Program-made: the position numbers and the translations under genes
In this document: positions 11,501 to 19,455 of the stretch, piece after piece
Position numbering within the stretch: the stretch's first letter is position 1
Layout: each line of letters opens with the position of its first letter
Notes under the pieces: model-generated
What the model saw: only the letters and a program-made list of their open reading frames with translations
What the model was told of the DNA's origin: nothing
Database searches by the model: none
From: Pycnococcus provasolii
Lineage: Eukaryota > Chlorophyta > Pseudoscourfieldiophyceae > Pseudoscourfieldiales > Pycnococcaceae
Direction of reading: 5' to 3'
NCBI GenBank assembly: GCA_938743325.2
Contig: OW568903.1
Span: forward strand, 62,001-126,000
Length of the DNA: 64,000 bases

Positions 11501-14500
11501 ATTCATCACTAGGTAGTCCTCCTCGGCGTCGTATGCAGAGTGGTACTCGCCGCTCTCAACGTCGTAAAACGATCCGCCTGGAAGCCCTTGCCCAAACACC
11601 AGCCTGCGCGGGCGGAAATCAAAGCCGACGTCGACGCCGTTGTAAATGAGCACGGTATCTGTTGCCGCCGTTTGTTCCTCCTCGGGCAATTCACCCACAC
11701 GCATTCCCTGATCAAGCATCTCACGCTCCAGCGCGATTGTCAGCTCGACGGAAAGGTCGTACATGCTCTCGACGCTCGTCGGATACATCGTGCCATTCTC
11801 AAGAGCCATTTGCCAAACCTTCCACTTCAAGCCAGCGACGCGAGGATCCTCCGCCGCCAGGATCGGGAAGAATACCCAGTCAACGTGCAAGTCAGGCTTG
11901 CGAAGGATGTAATCCACAGGATCGACTGATGCGAGCTGAGCCGCGCGTCTACGCTTCACGAAAGCATGCAGCGCAGGATCCTCTCTCTCGATGCGATCCA
12001 AGTCAACGCGCTCGGGCGGTACGGCACGCTCGGACTCGGGGAGATGCGCGTACTCGAGATTGTAATCGTGCTGTGATAGCGCACCTGGCATCGGCGCCGT
12101 CTTCGGCTTACGGTATGTGCCCGCGAGCATTGGCTCCCACTGTATCTTCTGCATCAGGCGAAGCTCGTCAACGTCGATCGACATGTCACGCGCCATCTCC
12201 AGCTCGTCGATTGTTGGTGGCGCTGAGTTCGCCTCAGCTTCGCGAATGCCATCAATCATCTCCTTCATTTCTCCCACGTCGCCGTTCGCACCAGCATAGG
12301 ACACGGCGGCAACACCGTTGCGGCTCGTTGCACCGTCCGCCGCATTCTGGCCCGCCGGCGTTCCATTTTCACCCGTGTCGTCGACGACGCCGCCGAAGGA
12401 GGCCATGGGCTCCCCGTTTGGCATCAGTGCGCCTTCGTTACCAAGCTGCTTTTCGCGAGCACGGAGCCACCGTTGGAAAAACTTCGCCTCGTACCGGGTG
12501 GTAATTCGATCAATTTCGTTGTAGGTTAGCGGCAGCGGCACCGAGTCGTACGCATCAAGGCGATCTTGAGCATTCGGTAGCGTCCACGAGCCGTCCGTTC
12601 GCTGCTGTGGCATCTCAATGCCCATCGACTCGAGCGTGTCAATCCAGCCCGCATCGCGATTCGTTACGCGTGCCTGAGCCATGGACCAGGGCAGATTGAT
12701 CTTCTCGCGCAGGTCCTTGTACTGATAGCCAGGGTACCCAAAGTCGTAGCTCTTGAAGCTGCGCTCAGCTGCAAACTCGCGGAAGGATACTTCCCGTCCC
12801 GTTTCATCTGGGTTTTGGCCCACCGGGTCAAAGATCCAACCGTCCACGGGAGGAAAGTTGACGACGCGCATGCCGCCATCGTACACGCCGCCATGGGGCA
12901 CGTGCATGGGGTAGTCCCGCCACCCCATGCAGTTGAATCTTGCTCCAACCAGCCGTCCGTAGTGCGACTCCGCGCGATGGTTGGGTGTGCGGTCGCCGCC
13001 TAGCCACGATGTGCACGGCGAGTGCCCTCTGGCATTCTGGAAGTTTAAGAAGGTGTACGGCGAGCTCAGATCCGCGCCATCCTCGGCGCACATCGCCAGC
13101 ACGTCGAGCCACTCTCGGCCGGCGGGCAACCAGTAGTTCTCAATCGGGTTGCACATAGCAGCCTCGATATCTGCGAGAATGCCATACCGCGCGAACAGGT
13201 GCAGCCCACTGCGTCCCTCGGACAGGCATAGCTCCATCGCGCCGTCCCACTGCGGCGTAGTGTCCAGGCGAGCTGCATCGTCGATGAGGCGCTCCGATGG
13301 AACGTGCAGTCCCACCATGCGCTTCGGCGGAGGCATGCTATCTCCCACCCACCCGTCGGGTAGGCGCTCCGTGCCATCGGCTGCTGCGCCATCTCTGGCA
13401 ATGTCGGAAACGTCCATCGATGGTGCGGCGCCACCCGCGCGGTACTGCGCGTGCTTGTGAGCACGCAGTCGCAGCACCTCCGCGCTCGGCTCCGCCATCA
13501 GCTCCTTGCCGATGGTGCGGCAGCGAAAAGCAGCCTGCATCGCTGCGACGGTGTACATCGCCGGGCGGTTGACGCGGCCGTGCACCACCTTATTCTCGTC
13601 GAGGTAAAATTTCGAAAGCAGCACCTCGCCCCAGCTACCCTTCTGCGTCGTGGGTGTCGACAGGTACGCCGCGGCGACGCTCGCACATGCCCCAATCTCC
13701 TCGTGGTGGGTTGCGTGCACGTCGCCGCTGCCGCAGCACATCATCTCCTCCATCAGGATGTTCTGCGTCGCTACGTCGTACGGAAAGTCGAGCGCCTTGT
13801 CGCCGATGAACGGATCGCTGTGATTGAACCAGATCTGGCCGTGCGGGTTCAGCATGCGCTGAACGAGGTAGTCCACCGCCTTGAATCGGCTGCGGCACTC
13901 GCACATCGCCACGGGATTCGTGTGCCTTGGCTGCGGCGCGAGGCCGCTGACGTGACGCATGTGATCGATCTCGTCGTAGCAGCGCGTGACGTCGAGGTCA
14001 TCAGCCATGGCGCGGATCGCGAGCTCGTACACGTCAAGGCTGGGCGTGAATCCCATATCCGATTTTCCTCGCTCGTACCACGCGAATGCCGCGTCTCGCG
14101 CGCCCGCGCCAGCCTGAAAGTAGATCAGCGTCATCGCGTTCCAGACGTCGCCCGGCTCGTAGCCAATGCCCTTCTCGCCGCCACGTCGCTCCGCATCGCG
14201 CATCACAGCCTCGCACGTGAGTTCCGCGCGTCGATAATCGCCTCGCATGACGAGCAGTCGCAAGAGCAGCAGGTACGTGTCCAGCAAGATCATCTCCGAT
14301 GCCCGCGACGCGCGCCTCGTTGCGCTGAGCGTTCCCTTGACGTCGTGATTCACCGCGTACGCGTGCACGAGAGCGTGGTAGACGCGCGATCCAGGTCTCA
14401 TGCGAAGCATTCGCAGCTCCGCGACGCACGCCTCCGCCTCGACGGTGTCCCCGCGCTCCGCCGCATCCGCGAGTCGCGTGACGATGGGGTGTCTGACGTC

Positions 14501-15682
14501 GTCGTCGCCCCACGGCAAAGACGCCTCGTTCGCGCTGACGTTCTGCAGCATGGCACTCCCGCTGCGGGCGAGTGCGAGCGCCATGTCGCGCGCCTGCCGA
14601 ATGTACGGGTGAGCGCCGCCGTACAGGTCGTGCGCGGTTCGCACGACGCCGTCGACGCCGGCGACTGACGCGTGGAGATCCGCGAGATTGGCCTGCGAAT
14701 CTTCTTGCTGGCGTTCTCGTCGCTCTCGACGCAGACGCATGAGTTCAGCGGACTCCTCCGCGAGTCGCCGTGTGCGCTGCTCCGGCGTCTCCTCCTCGAG
14801 TTCTTCGTTGAAGCCTTCGTCGAGGTAGCTTCCATTGCTCTCTTCGTCGTCGTACCCGTCGTTGTAGGCTGCCCAAGCGTCAGCGAACTGCGCGTTGTCA
14901 TCTTCCGACGGCTCGTAGAGAAATTCGTCGTCGTCACCCGAGGATGTTGCTCTCATGAAGTTTGGATTGCCGCTGCTTTGCGTTTGCGCCTGCAGGCTGT
15001 CATCGTCGTCGCCTTCGTCCCACTCGAAGTGCTCGCCTTCGTCCCCATCTTCGTCGTCGACGACGTCGTCGGACTCTTCTTCTGTGTTATCATTTTTCGC
15101 CGTCGAAGCAGCGTCGTCAGAGGGTGTTGCTTTCGACGACGACGACGACGGCGCACGACTATGGCGTCGCTCGCTCGAGCGTCCTCGACGTGCAGCAGCT
15201 GCTCCTGCTGAGTAGCCTGCACCACTGGTTTTGCTTGCAAACATGGTACAGGGCCACGACGACGACGACGCGGCGTGTCCGAGGACTCCATTCCCACTAT
15301 TTCGAGCCACGGAAGCAAGCAGCGAGGAGGGATGACGCCGCGCCCCCCCGTGAGGCGGGGAAGGCAGTGGGCGTGCCCGCGACGCGCCGATGCAAGGAGA
15401 CGACAAGGCGAGATTACCTGCAAAGGCACTACTGCTGCTACCTCCTCCCCCAACTCCTGAGCTACCTCCGCCGCGCATGCCACTATTCTGTGAAACACCC
15501 CCAAGAGAGACACCCCGAGAGACACCACCACCACCTCTGTGTCCATGACGGAGCGGCGAAACACCACGACCCGCTTGACTGCCACCATGGGAGCCACCAC
15601 CACCACCACCGCCACCACCGCGATGACGGAGCGGCGAAACACCCCTCACGCCACCCCTGGGACGAGAAGGAGCGGCGGACAT
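5594..15682 (-). CDS. Giant acidic PPR/SAP protein, PAP1 (pTAC3)-like
   Basis: A single-exon gene of about 3,362 residues from the ATG at 15682. An in-frame ATG at 15919 adds 79 residues encoded partly by a 30-G run, and another at 15244 is possible. Positions below count from 15919. The N-terminus to about 260 is Ser/Gly/Arg-rich and plastid-transit-like. Residues 480-620 are helical PPR-like repeats (PGSRVYHALVHAYAVNHDVKG). Residues 1,800-2,030 are almost all Asp/Glu. Residues 2,230-2,275 form a SAP-like motif (MSRKELCQHMAEANIPFD). Residues 2,640-2,700 (MSELEVCVIAAELCVRCNE) resemble the C-terminal region of Arabidopsis PAP1/pTAC3, a subunit bound to plastid-encoded RNA polymerase. The order PPR, acidic, SAP, C-terminal domain matches pTAC3, but this protein is nearly four times longer. 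A role in plastid transcription is inference. It could instead be an unrelated PPR/SAP protein. Confidence 0.55.
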   Translation of the reverse strand: MSAAPSRPRGGVRGVSPLRHRGGGGGGGGGSHGGSQAGRGVSPLRHGHRGGGGVSRGVSLGGVSQNSGMRGGGSSGVGGGGSSSSAFAGNLALSSPCIGASRARPLPSPPHGGARRHPSSLLASVARNSGNGVLGHAASSSSWPCTMFASKTSGAGYSAGAAAARRGRSSERRHSRAPSSSSSKATPSDDAASTAKNDNTEEESDDVVDDEDGDEGEHFEWDEGDDDDSLQAQTQSSGNPNFMRATSSGDDDEFLYEPSEDDNAQFADAWAAYNDGYDDEESNGSYLDEGFNEELEEETPEQRTRRLAEESAELMRLRRERRERQQEDSQANLADLHASVAGVDGVVRTAHDLYGGAHPYIRQARDMALALARSGSAMLQNVSANEASLPWGDDDVRHPIVTRLADAAERGDTVEAEACVAELRMLRMRPGSRVYHALVHAYAVNHDVKGTLSATRRASRASEMILLDTYLLLLRLLVMRGDYRRAELTCEAVMRDAERRGGEKGIGYEPGDVWNAMTLIYFQAGAGARDAAFAWYERGKSDMGFTPSLDVYELAIRAMADDLDVTRCYDEIDHMRHVSGLAPQPRHTNPVAMCECRSRFKAVDYLVQRMLNPHGQIWFNHSDPFIGDKALDFPYDVATQNILMEEMMCCGSGDVHATHHEEIGACASVAAAYLSTPTTQKGSWGEVLLSKFYLDENKVVHGRVNRPAMYTVAAMQAAFRCRTIGKELMAEPSAEVLRLRAHKHAQYRAGGAAPSMDVSDIARDGAAADGTERLPDGWVGDSMPPPKRMVGLHVPSERLIDDAARLDTTPQWDGAMELCLSEGRSGLHLFARYGILADIEAAMCNPIENYWLPAGREWLDVLAMCAEDGADLSSPYTFLNFQNARGHSPCTSWLGGDRTPNHRAESHYGRLVGARFNCMGWRDYPMHVPHGGVYDGGMRVVNFPPVDGWIFDPVGQNPDETGREVSFREFAAERSFKSYDFGYPGYQYKDLREKINLPWSMAQARVTNRDAGWIDTLESMGIEMPQQRTDGSWTLPNAQDRLDAYDSVPLPLTYNEIDRITTRYEAKFFQRWLRAREKQLGNEGALMPNGEPMASFGGVVDDTGENGTPAGQNAADGATSRNGVAAVSYAGANGDVGEMKEMIDGIREAEANSAPPTIDELEMARDMSIDVDELRLMQKIQWEPMLAGTYRKPKTAPMPGALSQHDYNLEYAHLPESERAVPPERVDLDRIEREDPALHAFVKRRRAAQLASVDPVDYILRKPDLHVDWVFFPILAAEDPRVAGLKWKVWQMALENGTMYPTSVESMYDLSVELTIALEREMLDQGMRVGELPEEEQTAATDTVLIYNGVDVGFDFRPRRLVFGQGLPGGSFYDVESGEYHSAYDAEEDYLVMNLKPWERDEVVGNPSANTPSPWDNQHVLHDVTPYGPKVTRDESANDPGLSDDEAAFKTPMDFVGMPRHPLDDEEEVGDLIDNERIQAEDAEMRKWRTDGDYGALHRSLELSIPWEEVEAEVTRHNTILTLMYERDKQIAEKQDAAVEAEKERGYAVSSMVAKPRMRPTFNAIFERSRRVHVGEHAREVFEAKTEDITLDPVDPILASAQNKGTYLPDYYGETNEPVYEYATPETQRKTLAARHPELARYLRIVRGDEKPADTEAEERSQRISLFREYAQMVRQEKDAQLEDMAGVATGLKGGRGASRSSKVTVGKEDDGGAAQKRLERISPYLEDDDDDVSFSEASASGFDRTDVGRRARAVKRQNDDDDDEMDSDDEELGEEEEEEEEEALRTMRVRRKKKSREPASMMMDEEDDEDDGLDDDGERLLSSAAVARGSDEAMLRGFGGGGAADDSEDSSDGLATSGDEAVGDLMADSIDEDDDFEDDDAEDALFDDDDDDDIEEEDVDAELLAEMAGDEEEEEEDFDDDDDVEMSYDEDEYDEDDDLEEEEEEENFDEDFEKDFAGDEGVKELGGAAFERENQLIAAVPDSTAGASSLALKEQRRLDTLARQWDDLSDERSLEAFSAVIAASPEYQDEDGASDGASTLADTARAKMGKKSDTQVEVLDSALAEEEMRAAREAFGGGMDGVENLLSLPINPAERRMHELLGSAPSQRRSDTSDDEQFLETVDELTKNLMDKIPNIENYFRMARYATVIPLKRPIARMSRKELCQHMAEANIPFDLMYDTTRQLRERVKNVREILYADDDLLNNSFEGRRKREKQAIDHLSKHRAAKWLPTDNYEYYIDVYAEGMLKETRRVEEVQDREEVYRLIEPLLERDPFLLRDVEESDERLRNSLPLYAGTGHFFAEHQLPHESDPRRMRESQLERQEQEQRDSMTQEDDAEMSLTNPFKWRGEWDHLPAFLFDEVDMASKEKDTPPWITFEAENGIDSADPRAVKAFYDKLCETEEGKQKVVDLGREWSLKIKMKPWYWLSRPEREYIIGTDEGIQQWDPDGFMFAQEWAKYVLKKTASALPTGSLAKDEFDDMLSRNAALDTTSPSELMPASYRAHLADPFTTNVELAEQRYYWRPVHTNGDIEDLFRANFSTRQRSTDPAGGVAPTMRVYGAWVSPESYLAPTMSELEVCVIAAELCVRCNEVPSFASMRSLLKAAAVERIPSLARRCLPWIAMNAREGRITHGEAHQLLTCAELLLLEEAGYHEPPMALRHLYSPRHPHRERALANGYLSSSVQDLTNLWHSSGSFATLDESKRFDECRRMARRLGFPVQISAGARIRDSFLFQTATSTKGTDGFFRGLGNAEILPALAGRLDQEIGVIICHDESELEEAFDLLRRRMRGEEFLAMVREKDREMEWFHLGIPQVDGWDWKPDALRFLRDCTRGAYSERNLGDTFGALVKDAGAREGIADQMQLADLLYKNVSYGFYETVFMVGKAPPSADEMVLDERHAREQWFLSATAGGCPPPPVCPTVEGKVVRGGETSRVRAAKDRSMAEVLKRIGMQAVDDFAQEYSDVSDALLAKEEEEEEQVQEEEDVETWFGVSESERIAWVDRATRRALALCRACAREGGFAWRPFEVRRLDASARDSKSAAGQALAEMRRMETFSDALAQLNLHGDKPSMMEGATEVAGGPWFGRGGPRRLTAVYDGDSLSYLYARASYYMKDEISEEEAAVGEDTPEMLAALEAFVSCRRPSDFKHPPMDAPPPPPLRWGWAEVARRGKRATPGAPFPKPDFSQFHGDETRLASGTEWADAAQPEPESGWDNCTLAELIGFEEADRPGPSVGLHDPKQMPSRPWERARRWDGEDPLRLSTKPRDVSHGYVGGVRTEEFADIPKPRPLEDKLERTKAAQDAAMIRAASFGLDDDDELDDELDDEEANSVVEMMNEVEDTMAAATAEDDDDSFIEDEQEDTFG

Positions 15683-15846
15683 GAATGAAGCCGAGCAGAT
15701 AAAAAAAAATAAAAAGGTTTTTGACAAAAGCAAAAGCCGCCGCCAACAAAAAGGAGGGAGGTTTCCAAAAAAGGGAAGGGGGTGCCCCGTGGGGTTTATC
15801 CGAAAACCAAAGCAGACGTCACCCCCCCCCAGGGGAAACCAACCCT

Positions 15847-15847
<1 letters not shown>

Positions 15848-15877
<30 letters not shown>
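15848..15877. repeat. Poly-G run (30 G)
   Basis: An uninterrupted 30-G homopolymer. Read on the minus strand it would encode Pro residues in the extended N-terminus of the giant gene. It is a likely spot for length polymorphism or base-calling error, so I prefer the downstream ATG at 15682. Confidence 0.9.
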
Positions 15878-15878
<1 letters not shown>

Positions 15879-15919
15879 GACCCTGCCTTGCGCTTTTTGG
15901 TGGCATGCGAGCATCCCAC

Positions 15920-16917
15920 TGGGACCCAACCCGGTCACGACCTTGTTGAGCAGCAAGAGCGCGTTCTTCACCTTGATTCTTGAAGAGTCACCTTGGAGAG
16001 GAGGCAAGTTGGCCAGTTGGGAAGGTACGGTACGCCTCAGGCTGTACAGGTAGGTGGTCCTTCTTTTTGTGAGCAGGCGGACACAAAAGCAGGTATTGGC
16101 GTCGCATGCTGGTAAGTTAGTTCTTACCAGATGATCATCGCAGGCATGCTTGGCGTGGAAGATGGCCGAAACGGGAAAGGATCGAAGGAGAAGCGAGGAA
16201 GGCGAACGAAAGACATACTAAGATAGAAGACCTGCTGGTGGAGGAGCCGGCTGTGGATAACCCACGCTACCTACGCAATGCGTGGCTCCCATCACGCATT
16301 TGTGTGGTCTATCCCCTTCCTGTCCTACCTCGCTGGGTTTCCTGCTCGTGGATCCAACGAACGCGCTCGCCCTTAACCTTAGGAACCTTCTTTTTTCTTC
16401 TGAGGCTCACCGACTAGGACCGCTCCTGTTTCTTGTGTGGGACCCCGCCGGACCCTCCCTTGTGACACGCACAGGTCTTCACTTGACGGCTGCTTGCTTT
16501 CGAAATAAATGGGGTGACCTCTTCACGCCACGCGACCCTGAGTGAGTCCGAGTTCAGGTGAGTTCAGGGATTCGCGGGGATCCACGGTGCCCCCAGCCAG
16601 CCAGCCGGATAGGAAGTCGTGTTGGTCGGTTCAAGCACAAGTTCGGGGATACCTACCCTACAGCCTACAGTAAACTTGGCAAAGGGACCTGCCCGAACGA
16701 AGCAGGCCTCCTCACTCAAAGAGAAGAATCCACATGAGTGAATATTGTTTGTCTTCAGGAAAAGTATATCGGTTACAAGAGAAAAAAAAATGTTATTAAG
16801 AATATCTATGGTAGAAGAAATTCTTAAACTTGGGAACAACAGATAGAAGTTGAAACAAAGAAACGTTCGAATCTTGTTGAGAGATCTGATGATGATGATG
16901 TATCAACCTAACCTAAC
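15920..16917. other. Intergenic spacer with one inverted repeat
   Basis: About 1 kb between the giant gene and the GH26-like gene. No conserved protein is seen in either strand's short frames. An 8-bp perfect inverted repeat, CTGGTAAG at 16109-16116 and CTTACCAG at 16123-16130, with a 6-nt loop, could form a small hairpin. The end of the spacer (16,730-16,900) is AT-rich and may be the 3' flank of the GH26-like gene. Confidence 0.5.
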
Positions 16918-18402
16918 CTATGGTGGCGGCCAACTCTGCGCCACATGTGCGCGCAAGGCTGTCGACACTTCGCGCGCACGCTCGAGCGCAGAACCACTAA
17001 GTGGCGTGTACAAAGACCGTTCGAGCTTCGAGCCCGCAAACGAAGACTTCTGGTGCTCCACCACTCCCTGAGGCTCTTCGCCAGACTGCTGCTGCAGCGC
17101 GCCGCCGTACCATGCACGCCAATCCACGACGCGTGGACTCACCTCCCACTCCGCTTTCGCGACATCAAACCACACCATGGCGTGCACTTTACCCGCGTGC
17201 TCTTCGCAGAAGCTCGCGTTGAAGACTTGGCGCCACCACGAACTCTTGATGGCGAGTTCGGCAGACAGCACGACGTCGCTGGCATTTTTCACGAAGTGCA
17301 TGCCACGAAATCCGCCGGTAGGAGAATGCTCGGGAGCGACGAAAAAAGACGCCGTCTCCGCGAGCACGAACGGCTTGTCGTATCTCAGCACGTACGCGTC
17401 CCAGAAGTTGGGCACGTGCATTTCACCTGGATACTGTCCGAAGATCTTATCTTGCATTGCATTCGGTCGCGCCTCAACACCCAGCCACGGCGCAAGCTTG
17501 TTGTCGTGCATGCGAACGGGGTCGGACCATGGCCACGGCGGGTACGAGTACAGCGACAGTCCGACGAAGTCGCAGTGCTCAGGTCCAGGAAAGTACGGCG
17601 CATACGGGTCGTCTTGCGCGTCAAGCACGCCGTCGCCGTTCACGTCGAGCTGTTCCAACGAAATGGCGTCTTGGCTCCCTTTATCGTTGAACGGGTAGCC
17701 GGCACCGTAGTTGGGCGCCCACAGCACTTTCGTCGCATCGTTACGCACTGCGGAGAGCTGTTGAAAAGCCTGCTTGGCGAGCGACGGCTGGCGGCCCCAC
17801 GTGAACCACGACCCGTTCATTTCTGGAAGCGGGCGTATGATGCACCCTCCCGTCAGCCCGCGTTTCGAGAAGTCCTGGCACAGCTTCGCGATCGCCCCAA
17901 ACGCGGAAGCGAGCGTTCCTGTTGCGACGGCGTCGTCCAGTTGTTGTCCGTGTGCGAGTTCGACGGTGACCATGAGTGTTGCGTTGCGCCGTCTCGCCGC
18001 CGCGTGGAAGTCTGCGATTAGGCGCTTCGAGTCCTCGGCGTCGATGGGAACGGACGCGTAAACGTTGAAGAGTCGCACGTTCGGGGGATAGTTCGCGAAG
18101 AGTGCTCCAGGCGTCGGCGCGACACCAACCAAGCACGGTGCAGCACCATGTGGTTGTTCGACTTGATTTTCGTTTCCCGCACAACACTCGCTGGAGCACA
18201 AGAGTGTAATCATGATCATCAACACCACCATCAGTATTTTCAGAGAAGAATGACAAAATGATAACGGCTTTTGACAAGTAAAGGGAAAGGAAGTCGTTGA
18301 GCTCCTCCACATCCTCATCATCCCGTGCTCAATACCACCAACACCACGGCGACGAAAACGCATACCATCCTTACCCATTACCAAGTGCATCGGCAGCGGC
18401 AT
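16918..18402 (-). CDS. GH26-like secreted/anchored beta-mannanase family protein
   Basis: A 494-residue protein from the ATG at 18402. A hydrophobic segment (LKILMVVLMIMITLL, about 56-70) follows a long basic N-terminus, so it is a signal anchor, or a signal peptide if a later Met is used. The catalytic domain has the family's acid/base motif, RPLPEMNGSWFTW (Glu near 192), and a second conserved Glu in KPFVLAETAS near 347, the expected nucleophile. Between them is an EF-hand-like Ca-binding loop, DVNGDGVLDAQDDPYAPYFPG, seen in related GH26-type proteins. GH26 enzymes cut beta-1,4-mannan or related beta-glucans; the substrate here cannot be read from sequence. N-glycosylation sequons (NAT, NGS, NAS) agree with a secretory route. 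The ordinary role would be wall polysaccharide remodelling. Confidence 0.7.
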   Translation of the reverse strand: MPLPMHLVMGKDGMRFRRRGVGGIEHGMMRMWRSSTTSFPFTCQKPLSFCHSSLKILMVVLMIMITLLCSSECCAGNENQVEQPHGAAPCLVGVAPTPGALFANYPPNVRLFNVYASVPIDAEDSKRLIADFHAAARRRNATLMVTVELAHGQQLDDAVATGTLASAFGAIAKLCQDFSKRGLTGGCIIRPLPEMNGSWFTWGRQPSLAKQAFQQLSAVRNDATKVLWAPNYGAGYPFNDKGSQDAISLEQLDVNGDGVLDAQDDPYAPYFPGPEHCDFVGLSLYSYPPWPWSDPVRMHDNKLAPWLGVEARPNAMQDKIFGQYPGEMHVPNFWDAYVLRYDKPFVLAETASFFVAPEHSPTGGFRGMHFVKNASDVVLSAELAIKSSWWRQVFNASFCEEHAGKVHAMVWFDVAKAEWEVSPRVVDWRAWYGGALQQQSGEEPQGVVEHQKSSFAGSKLERSLYTPLSGSALERAREVSTALRAHVAQSWPPP

Positions 18403-19455
18403 CACCAAGAAGTCCAACCAAGAGCGGCTGAAATCACCAAACTACAACAAAAAACGAATGGCCAAAACGGGATGGGATGTGACTGAGCCAGCGCGGAGCA
18501 AACCACTACATGAGAACCAAACACGAAGCTAAATAACCAGGACAATATATTATACAAGCGAGCGAGATTCACCGACAGGGCGAGCACGCCACGCAAAGCA
18601 CGCACGCATCGGTTCCAAATGGAAGTTCCGCATGGACGGCTGGGGAGGGCCCCCAGGTCCAGGTGGGGGGTCTCGGGATCCAAACAGGGGGCCTCACTCC
18701 AGGCTCCAGGGGGGGATCCCTTGTTGGCCAGTCCACGGGGGCGAGTGGTCTTCTTCTCTGGTTGGTGGGTGGGCCCTCTCTCTCGCACTGCACATATGTA
18801 TCGGGCGTGTATCTAAACGGTCTGAGACCACCCGAGGTGGTCTCAGTCTCACCAGATGTCACCTCAATCCGTGCCTGAGAAGGCACACCTGAAAGCGCAT
18901 GCCGCAGGCCAACTTGAAGAGCATTAAAAATGTCTTCCGGTCTTCCCGGTTTACGGAGTATGGGTACGACATCAAGTTGACCTTGTGGACATGAGGCACG
19001 CGGTCTCGTGGAACCGGCGACTACTACGCCGACGTTGCAGATGTTTCCGGGCATAAACCTACAGCGTGCGGTTTGGCCAGGACACAAAAAGACGCACGGC
19101 ATACGCTTTCAAGGACTCAGTGCGCCCGATGGGTTGATGTCGCGCGCTAGTGGCGCTACAACCATTGAAGGCTGGAGTCGTCGACTGCGGCAACGGCGTG
19201 TATGGGCGCCGCCGCCATCGTGAGCGTGCGACCACATAGTGTCGATAATGCGCTCGTGACGGCCTCCAGCCTTAGGGTCGTATGCAACCGTAGTCCTGGT
19301 GCGGTGTGCGACGCAGCCTGAGCCTGACAACGCCAAGCAAGGAGGTGAACAAATTACAAATGTTGTTGTGTTAAAAAATAACCCGAGCCCCAGCTATAAC
19401 CCTAACCCTAACACCCGCTCCCCCCCTCGCCCCATTCGCAAAAAACCAGCTCGCC
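18403..19455. other. Intergenic spacer with a strong hairpin and telomere-like motif
   Basis: About 1 kb between the GH26-like and NC2alpha starts (divergent genes). A 10-bp perfect inverted repeat, CTGAGACCAC at 18822-18831 and GTGGTCTCAG at 18837-18846, with a 5-nt loop, is the clearest structure. An open frame on the minus strand (18569-19102, 177 codons) has no recognisable domain, and I do not call it a gene. CCCTAACCCTAAC at 19397-19411 is a short telomere-type motif about 45 bp before the NC2alpha ATG. Confidence 0.5.
19397..19411. repeat. Short telomere-type motif upstream of NC2alpha
   Basis: Two and a half CCCTAA units within 60 bp of the NC2alpha start codon. In plants such telo-boxes sit in promoters of growth and ribosomal genes. 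Here it may be a promoter element or chance decay of a longer tract. Confidence 0.5.

Noticed and set aside
18569-19102. 177-codon minus-strand open frame in the GH26-NC2alpha spacer
   Set aside because: No recognised domain, no homologous partner seen, and the region has repeat-like GC-rich sequence. Too weak to call a gene.
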